From the NCBI GenBank assembly GCA_013285425.1, contig CP053447.1, forward strand, positions 3,168,001 through 3,232,000: a stretch of DNA of 64,000 nt, written 5' to 3'. The notes beneath the pieces are model-generated. The model was not told where the DNA came from. It saw nothing but the letters and a program-made list of their open reading frames with translations, and made no database searches. The stretch comes from Ignavibacteriota bacterium (lineage in GTDB: Bacteria; Bacteroidota; Ignavibacteria; Ignavibacteriales; Ignavibacteriaceae). Both the position numbers and the translations under genes were made by a program. The stretch's first letter is position 1. The number at the start of each line of letters is the position of its first letter. Of this stretch, positions 59,281 to 64,000 are shown piece after piece.

Positions 59281-59708
59281 AAATAAAACTTTTCTTATTA
59301 TCATAAAATAAATTAGCTGATGTTTTCTCTATTGATGATCTTTGGAAAAATCTTGCTTATGACAATTTGGGATACAAATACAAGTCTTGACTGCTTTAGC
59401 ACTCCAGCAGAAAATAGACCTTTGCGCGTTAAATGTTAAATACTTAGCAATCAAGATATATACATTCTCCTAATCTTGTGGAAACCCTTGTTTTTATATC
59501 CTAAAAACAGTCTTAAAATAAATATCAAAACATTTCCGATAAACCTATTTTTTCAACTATTATCTCTTTAATTAGACTATTTCGCTTCTATTAGATATGT
59601 GTTGCTCATGCTTTCAATGCTAAGATTGCCTCAAGTACAAGACTTCAGGGACTCTTTTGGATACTATGAGAAAAATATTTTATTGATCAAAATAAAAAGA
59701 GTAACGCG
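59281..59708. other. Intergenic gap upstream of the FGE/caspase operon
   Basis: These 428 bases hold no gene. The operon promoter should lie in its right half. AT-rich stretches prevent picking a convincing -10/-35 pair by eye. Confidence 0.4.
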
Positions 59709-60845
59709 ATGACACTGGTAAAATTTATTTCATTAGCTATGACTTTTATCTCCATAAGCTTCCCGCAGACAGTATTTCAAAATATCATTGTATCAAGTTC
59801 TGAAGATACTATTATTGTTGCTTATGAATTATGGGGGGGGTATAACCAAGAGTCTTATTTTATAGAAATGGATGTCTCAAATGATGGTGGAGCTAGTTTT
59901 ACCATAATTCCCAGACTGGCCAAAGGTGATATTGGCTATGGCGTAAAAACTGGTTACGGGCGCAAGATCTGGTGGGAACCTTTAAAAGAAGGTATTGAGC
60001 TGGTTGGTGAGAAGTTTGTTTTTAGACTGAAGTTATCAGTGCCTGGTAGTTCGACAATGCTTGAATTTGTTCAGCTAAAAGGATCAACCTATATCTTAGG
60101 TGATGAATCTAAAGAGGGCGATTTTGACGAGCGACCAGTCGAAGTATTAATTGACGATTTTGAGATTAGCAAATTTGAAATAACCAATGCTCAGTATTCT
60201 TCATTTATAAGTGATTATGGAAGTGACAAAGTAAAAAGCGGCCAGTATGAAGATGAAAAAATGATTTATGAAAACGAAAAAGGTTTAAAATTTCTTCAAG
60301 GATCCTGGAAACCTTCTATCGGTTACGAAAATTTTCCTGTGGTAGGTGTTACCTGGTATGGGGCAATGGAATACTGCAGGTTTTATAAACTGAGACTACC
60401 TACTGAAGCAGAATGGGAATATGCCGCCAGAGAACAAGGGAAGAAGATCAAATATGCAAATGGGCGCGAATATGCTAATCCAAGAGAAATTAATTTTAAT
60501 GTTTCATCAGATTCTAATTCATCCGGCGATAGCAAAATAAATTCAAGTATGTTAACTCAGCAAAGTGTTGGAGCTTATCCGCCAAATGTTCTTGGCATCT
60601 TTCAGATGAGTGGAAATGTATGGGAGTGGTGTCTTGACTGGTATGAATACAATTATGATCCTGAAAAAACAATAAATCCAACCGGACCGTGGTTAGGTAA
60701 ATATAAGGTCATACGCGGTGGCTCTTTCTACAATTCAGCGCAGGCTGTTCGTACGACTGAAAGAAGTTTTCTTGCGCCGCACAGATATGCTTCAGATGTA
60801 GGATTTCGAGTAGCGCGATCATTAACAAAGCAGACAGTTGATTAG
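59709..60845 (+). CDS. Exported FGE-sulfatase-domain protein, no catalytic cysteines
   Basis: The protein has 378 residues with a signal peptide (KFISLAMTFISISFPQT). Residues 20-115 are a beta-rich domain (VFQNIIVSSSEDTIIVAYEL). Residues 118-372 are the formylglycine-generating-enzyme fold: FVQLKGSTYILGDESKEGDFDERPVEV (start), LPTEAEWEYAAREQ, MSGNVWEWCLDWYEY, VIRGGSFYNSAQAVRTTERS and VGFRVARS. True FGEs have a Cys pair in the RGGS(F/W)...C segment; here it is FYNSAQ, so sulfatase activation is unlikely. It lies 11 bases before the caspase-like gene. Confidence 0.85.
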   Translation: MTLVKFISLAMTFISISFPQTVFQNIIVSSSEDTIIVAYELWGGYNQESYFIEMDVSNDGGASFTIIPRLAKGDIGYGVKTGYGRKIWWEPLKEGIELVGEKFVFRLKLSVPGSSTMLEFVQLKGSTYILGDESKEGDFDERPVEVLIDDFEISKFEITNAQYSSFISDYGSDKVKSGQYEDEKMIYENEKGLKFLQGSWKPSIGYENFPVVGVTWYGAMEYCRFYKLRLPTEAEWEYAAREQGKKIKYANGREYANPREINFNVSSDSNSSGDSKINSSMLTQQSVGAYPPNVLGIFQMSGNVWEWCLDWYEYNYDPEKTINPTGPWLGKYKVIRGGSFYNSAQAVRTTERSFLAPHRYASDVGFRVARSLTKQTVD

Positions 60846-60856
60846 GAGAAAGAGAC

Positions 60857-62296
60857 ATGAAATATGCAATAGTTTTATTAATAATTTTTATTTTGATTTC
60901 AGAGCTCACTCCGCAAACAAACAGAGGACAATCCGGATACGTGAAGCTTAACATTAAGTTTCCTCCTCCCGATACTACTACGCCAGTGATTACTTTTGAA
61001 CTTCCGAGAATTATGGAGAATTATCCATACTACAGCAGAGACTCTATTTATACTTTGAATTGTATAATCAAAGATGACAGCAAAAGAGTTAAAGTAGTGC
61101 TTAATGATATTGATTTGGGCTTTATTGCTCCGGGTAATAATGTATTAAAAGTAAATCTAAAAACAGGTGAAAATATCATGAAGTTTGCTTTTTCTGATCG
61201 TGCTAATAACATCACAAAAAAGGAATTAACATTATTCTATGATCCCAAAGCAGATGTGACACCGCCTATTCTAAAACTAAATCCACCTTATACTGAATTA
61301 TCAAGAGGCATTCAGATCGTACCTAAAGAATTATTTGATTCCTTAATTACTATTACTGGAAAATTTTCAGATCAAAGTAAAATATTAGGTGTTTGGGTAA
61401 ATGGTACTCCAGTAGATTCTATCTTTCCAAATAGATTTTATCATGCATTCCACAATGAAACTCCTGACACAATTGATTTGGTGATTGCAGATATTTATGG
61501 GAACCTTGCTACTTATACGGCTCAATTTCAAGACCCACCCGAAATGCTGCTCGGAGAAGAATTGACGGATATAAGTTATCATGCACTTATCATCACCATT
61601 AACTCCTATAAGGACCCAAAAATTAATGATCTTGATGGACCTATTAAAGACGGTCAAAATCTTGCGAGTGTACTACAAGAATCATACAATTTTAATAAAA
61701 AAAATATCAAAGCTTTAAAGAATGCAACAAGAACTCAAATTATAACAGCATTCGATGAGTACAAAAGAAAACTAAATGAATCCTGCAATCTTTTAATATT
61801 CTATGCTGGACATGGGAAACTTGATGAGGAAACCGAAACGGGATACTGGTTACCTTCAGATGCAAATTATGATAATACAGCAAACTGGATACAGAATAGT
61901 TCTATAAGAGATTATATAAAGGCAATTAAAACACAGCATACTCTCGTTATATCAGACGCCTGCTTTTCTGGTTCGTTACTAAGAGATTTTTTTCCTGAGG
62001 CAGAGAAATCAATTAATGAGATATACAAAGTAAAAAGCCGGAAAGCAATAATCAGCGGCATTGAAGCTACACCTGATAAAAGTGTTTTTGTTGAATACCT
62101 GATCAAATCTCTGAAGTCAATTGACAGACCATATTTTCCTGCTCAAACACTATTTAATCACTTGAAAGAGCCAGTAATTAATAATTCGAGAACAAATCAA
62201 ATCCCTGAATACAAGGCAATACCTAATACTGGTGATGAAGGAATGAAGGGTGATTTTATATTTAAAAAGCAACTTAAAAATCTGGAGAAGCAATGA
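60857..62296 (+). CDS. Exported caspase-like (C14) protease
   Basis: The protein has 479 residues with signal peptide YAIVLLIIFILISELTPQ. Residues 30-230 are beta-sandwich-like (DTTTPVITFELPRI, DDSKRVKVVLNDIDLG). The caspase domain begins at YHALIITINSYKD, with His in LLIFYAGHGKLDEE (about 318) and Cys in VISDACFSGSLL (about 370). Both catalytic residues are present. It sits between the FGE-like gene and a barrel protein; its stop overlaps the next start (ATGA). Confidence 0.9.
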   Translation: MKYAIVLLIIFILISELTPQTNRGQSGYVKLNIKFPPPDTTTPVITFELPRIMENYPYYSRDSIYTLNCIIKDDSKRVKVVLNDIDLGFIAPGNNVLKVNLKTGENIMKFAFSDRANNITKKELTLFYDPKADVTPPILKLNPPYTELSRGIQIVPKELFDSLITITGKFSDQSKILGVWVNGTPVDSIFPNRFYHAFHNETPDTIDLVIADIYGNLATYTAQFQDPPEMLLGEELTDISYHALIITINSYKDPKINDLDGPIKDGQNLASVLQESYNFNKKNIKALKNATRTQIITAFDEYKRKLNESCNLLIFYAGHGKLDEETETGYWLPSDANYDNTANWIQNSSIRDYIKAIKTQHTLVISDACFSGSLLRDFFPEAEKSINEIYKVKSRKAIISGIEATPDKSVFVEYLIKSLKSIDRPYFPAQTLFNHLKEPVINNSRTNQIPEYKAIPNTGDEGMKGDFIFKKQLKNLEKQ

Positions 62297-63018
62297 GAGA
62301 CATAATAACCATCATAGCTGTTTTGTTGAATATCAACCTTAGTTTGTTTTCTCAAACTTCTGAGTACGGTAATATTGAGTTTTACTCAAGGGAGACAGTT
62401 TTTTCTGCTTTTGGATACTTTTCAGGTTCTTTTCCTATCTCTGATTTCGCCGGCGGAAAGAGAATTGATTTCAATGGAATAAACTACACCAACTATTACG
62501 ATCTGGTTCGAATTGCTGAATATAATATTTCTAATCAAGTAGAATTTAGATTTTTGTTAAAAGGTTCATATAAAATAGGGTGTGCATATGGAAATATATC
62601 AATCAATAACCCAGCAGAACTTTATCCAAAGGACAATCTGAAATATTATATGATAAACCTTGACTTATTTTGTTTATCATTCCAACCCGAGATAACATAT
62701 GTTTTTAAGCATGGCTCTGCTCTGACATTCTTTTTCGGATTAGATATAATTAATGTTGGTGGTAATGGTGCCATCCTAGAAGAAGGTCAGATAGTAAAAC
62801 ATACAATAGCTTCATTAAATATTATTCCTCTTAGCTTCAGGCCAGGGCTTCTTTTTGATTTTGGAAGATCTTCTTTGGGTATAGCCGGACAGATAAATTC
62901 AAATAATATTCTAGAATACAGGGTCTTAAGCAAAGAGCTATATCCAGGAAAGAATGGAATTGATTCATTTGAAGCTTTTATACGAAAATTTGAATTTCAA
63001 ATAATTTATACATTTTAA
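62293..63018 (+). CDS. Outer-membrane beta-barrel-like protein
   Basis: The protein has 241 residues with signal peptide DIITIIAVLLNINLSLFSQ. The mature part alternates amphipathic strands (FSAFGYFSGSFPISDFAG, VEFRFLLKGSYKIGCAYGN) and ends FQIIYTF, an aromatic C-terminus as in barrels. Start overlaps the caspase stop by four bases; its stop overlaps the next start (TAATG). No specific family was recognised. Confidence 0.65.
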   Translation: MRDIITIIAVLLNINLSLFSQTSEYGNIEFYSRETVFSAFGYFSGSFPISDFAGGKRIDFNGINYTNYYDLVRIAEYNISNQVEFRFLLKGSYKIGCAYGNISINNPAELYPKDNLKYYMINLDLFCLSFQPEITYVFKHGSALTFFFGLDIINVGGNGAILEEGQIVKHTIASLNIIPLSFRPGLLFDFGRSSLGIAGQINSNNILEYRVLSKELYPGKNGIDSFEAFIRKFEFQIIYTF

Positions 63019-64000
63019 TGATGAGTAAAACTTATTTACTAATTATACTATGCTGCCTGATATCAATAAGGTTTAGCTATTCGCAAGATGAAGCTGCAGA
63101 AGAACGAATAGAACAGCTATTTACACAGGTAAATTTTTGTAATGAGAAAAATGATCATGTTGGAATCGTTAAAACATTAGCAGAGATACTGAAAATAGAT
63201 GGAACTAATATAATGGCCCGTCAACAGTTATTATCTGCGCTTCGTAGTTATCTGGACGAAATTGTAAGAAATAAAGATTTACTGAACTCATGTGCATTGG
63301 TTTTGGGTGAAGACTATAAAAGGTTTGTTACACCGGTATTAGTAGAGTATTATAAATACAACGAAATTGATGAAGTAAAAAAACTTTTCACCCAACTTTA
63401 TCGGGGTAATAAGGCTCAATTTAAAGTCCAATTAGCGCCGCTTTTTGAAATGAACCCGGGTCAGAACCCTGAACTTTATAAAGAAATCATTACGCTTTTA
63501 AAACCATATGTTCAAGAGAATGAGATTTCAGAATACATTTTTTTACACCTGCTCTTAGAACCCAAAAAAAATATATATATTCTTCTTAACGAGTTAGATC
63601 AAAAAATTGATACTGTTCGTTTTTGCAATGACTCAACTGAGTTTTCTAGAGTACTTGAATTGTATTACAAGAAAAATCCAAATAGAAACTCTACTCTTAT
63701 CAGCGAGATTAAAACCAATATATTCCATTTAATTCAATTCAGTGATCCAATAACAGCCTCAATCTATTACTACAATACAGGGAACGAGGGAAAATTAGAT
63801 GAAGTTATCCAGAAAATAAAAGTATCGGCCCAACCATTAAAAATCAGCTTTTATGACCTTCTTCAAATTGATATTAAAAAGAATCCGGAAATGGCAAAAA
63901 AGCTGGTAATGGTTTTTGAACCATATTTCCCAAAAGAATTAGACTTTGCGCTTTTTAATAATCAGGAATTAATTCAGCTTGGGCTTACCCTTCGCCTTAT
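63018..64000 (+). CDS. Exported helical-repeat (TPR-like) protein, partial
   Basis: Starts ATG at 63018 sharing a base with the previous stop (or ATG 63021). It is open to the right edge, giving over 325 residues. Signal peptide SKTYLLIILCCLISIRFSYSQ. The rest is helical with repeat character: VGIVKTLAEILKIDGTNIMARQQLLSAL, YYKYNEIDEVKKLFTQLY, NPGQNPELYKEIITLL. Tight coupling places it in the caspase operon; a scaffold or partner role is inferred. The C-terminus is outside the window. Confidence 0.7.
   Translation, partial: MMSKTYLLIILCCLISIRFSYSQDEAAEERIEQLFTQVNFCNEKNDHVGIVKTLAEILKIDGTNIMARQQLLSALRSYLDEIVRNKDLLNSCALVLGEDYKRFVTPVLVEYYKYNEIDEVKKLFTQLYRGNKAQFKVQLAPLFEMNPGQNPELYKEIITLLKPYVQENEISEYIFLHLLLEPKKNIYILLNELDQKIDTVRFCNDSTEFSRVLELYYKKNPNRNSTLISEIKTNIFHLIQFSDPITASIYYYNTGNEGKLDEVIQKIKVSAQPLKISFYDLLQIDIKKNPEMAKKLVMVFEPYFPKELDFALFNNQELIQLGLTLRL

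Noticed and set aside
59709..60845. True formylglycine-generating (sulfatase-activating) enzyme
   Set aside because: The catalytic cysteine positions after RGGSF are absent and no sulfatase gene is nearby.

Overview
The window is AT-rich bacterial DNA from the Bacteroidota/Ignavibacteriota (FCB) side of the tree. This is inferred from a BshB1 bacillithiol deacetylase, OmpA and beta-barrel proteins, DoxX/CMD/AKR detoxification genes, DUF4256 and DUF2255 proteins and a XerC/D-like recombinase. No rRNA, tRNA or CRISPR array was recognised. Several genes carry single-base indels, often in homopolymers, so true decay and assembly error cannot always be separated.

Positions 0.5-48.9 kb read as an integron-like array of gene cassettes, all on the minus strand. 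The cassettes are separated by imperfect inverted repeats of about 86-132 bp that resemble attC sites. The first bases of a unit (GTTAnnn...) are the reverse complement of its last bases (...nnnTAAC), the arrangement expected of integron cassettes. At the right-hand head of the array lies an AT-rich attI-like sequence (48.86 kb) and, divergently, a frameshifted tyrosine recombinase (48.94-49.77 kb). Copies of the attI-like junction recur inside the array at 1.66, 4.00, 25.18, 29.70 and 35.58 kb, mostly as 280-420 bp composite elements.

Cassette contents, from the recombinase outward: a 4.4 kb NERD-nuclease/SF1-helicase plus TPR/cold-shock pair (heavily frameshifted); a small secreted protein; an OmpA-type protein; a serine hydrolase lipoprotein; a GmrSD-like DUF262-DUF1524 protein; a SnoaL-like protein; a CPBP membrane protease; a P-loop kinase plus GNAT; a Hen1-Pnkp RNA-repair operon (4.2 kb); an ASCH/PUA-like protein; an HdeD-like membrane protein; a methyltransferase; a small TM protein; HicBA; a NucS-like nuclease; and a RelE-like toxin running off the left edge. 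Many are defence, repair or toxin functions.

Two blocks inside the array do not look like simple cassettes. At 4.4-23.0 kb lies a redox/detoxification cluster: five aldo/keto reductases (three with Tat-like or Sec-like leaders), two alcohol dehydrogenases (one broken), SDRs, cupin, CMD-ABM fusion, RibD-C proteins, a Na+/H+ antiporter and AraC regulators. At 30.1-35.4 kb lies a block with BshB1, an MFS pump, DoxX, NmrA-like, an outer-membrane protein and a Crp/Fnr regulator. Both blocks end at a nearly identical repeat of about 410 bp.

From 50 kb on the sequence is mainly ordinary genome with a few attC-like relics: a molybdopterin/cytochrome b oxidoreductase, a hydrolase, VOC proteins, a DHFR-like protein and a GNAT. 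The right end (56.6-64 kb, plus strand) has a membrane Lon-type protease with a beta-propeller, an IS256 relic and a tight operon of exported proteins: FGE-like, caspase-like, beta-barrel and repeat protein (cut by the window edge).
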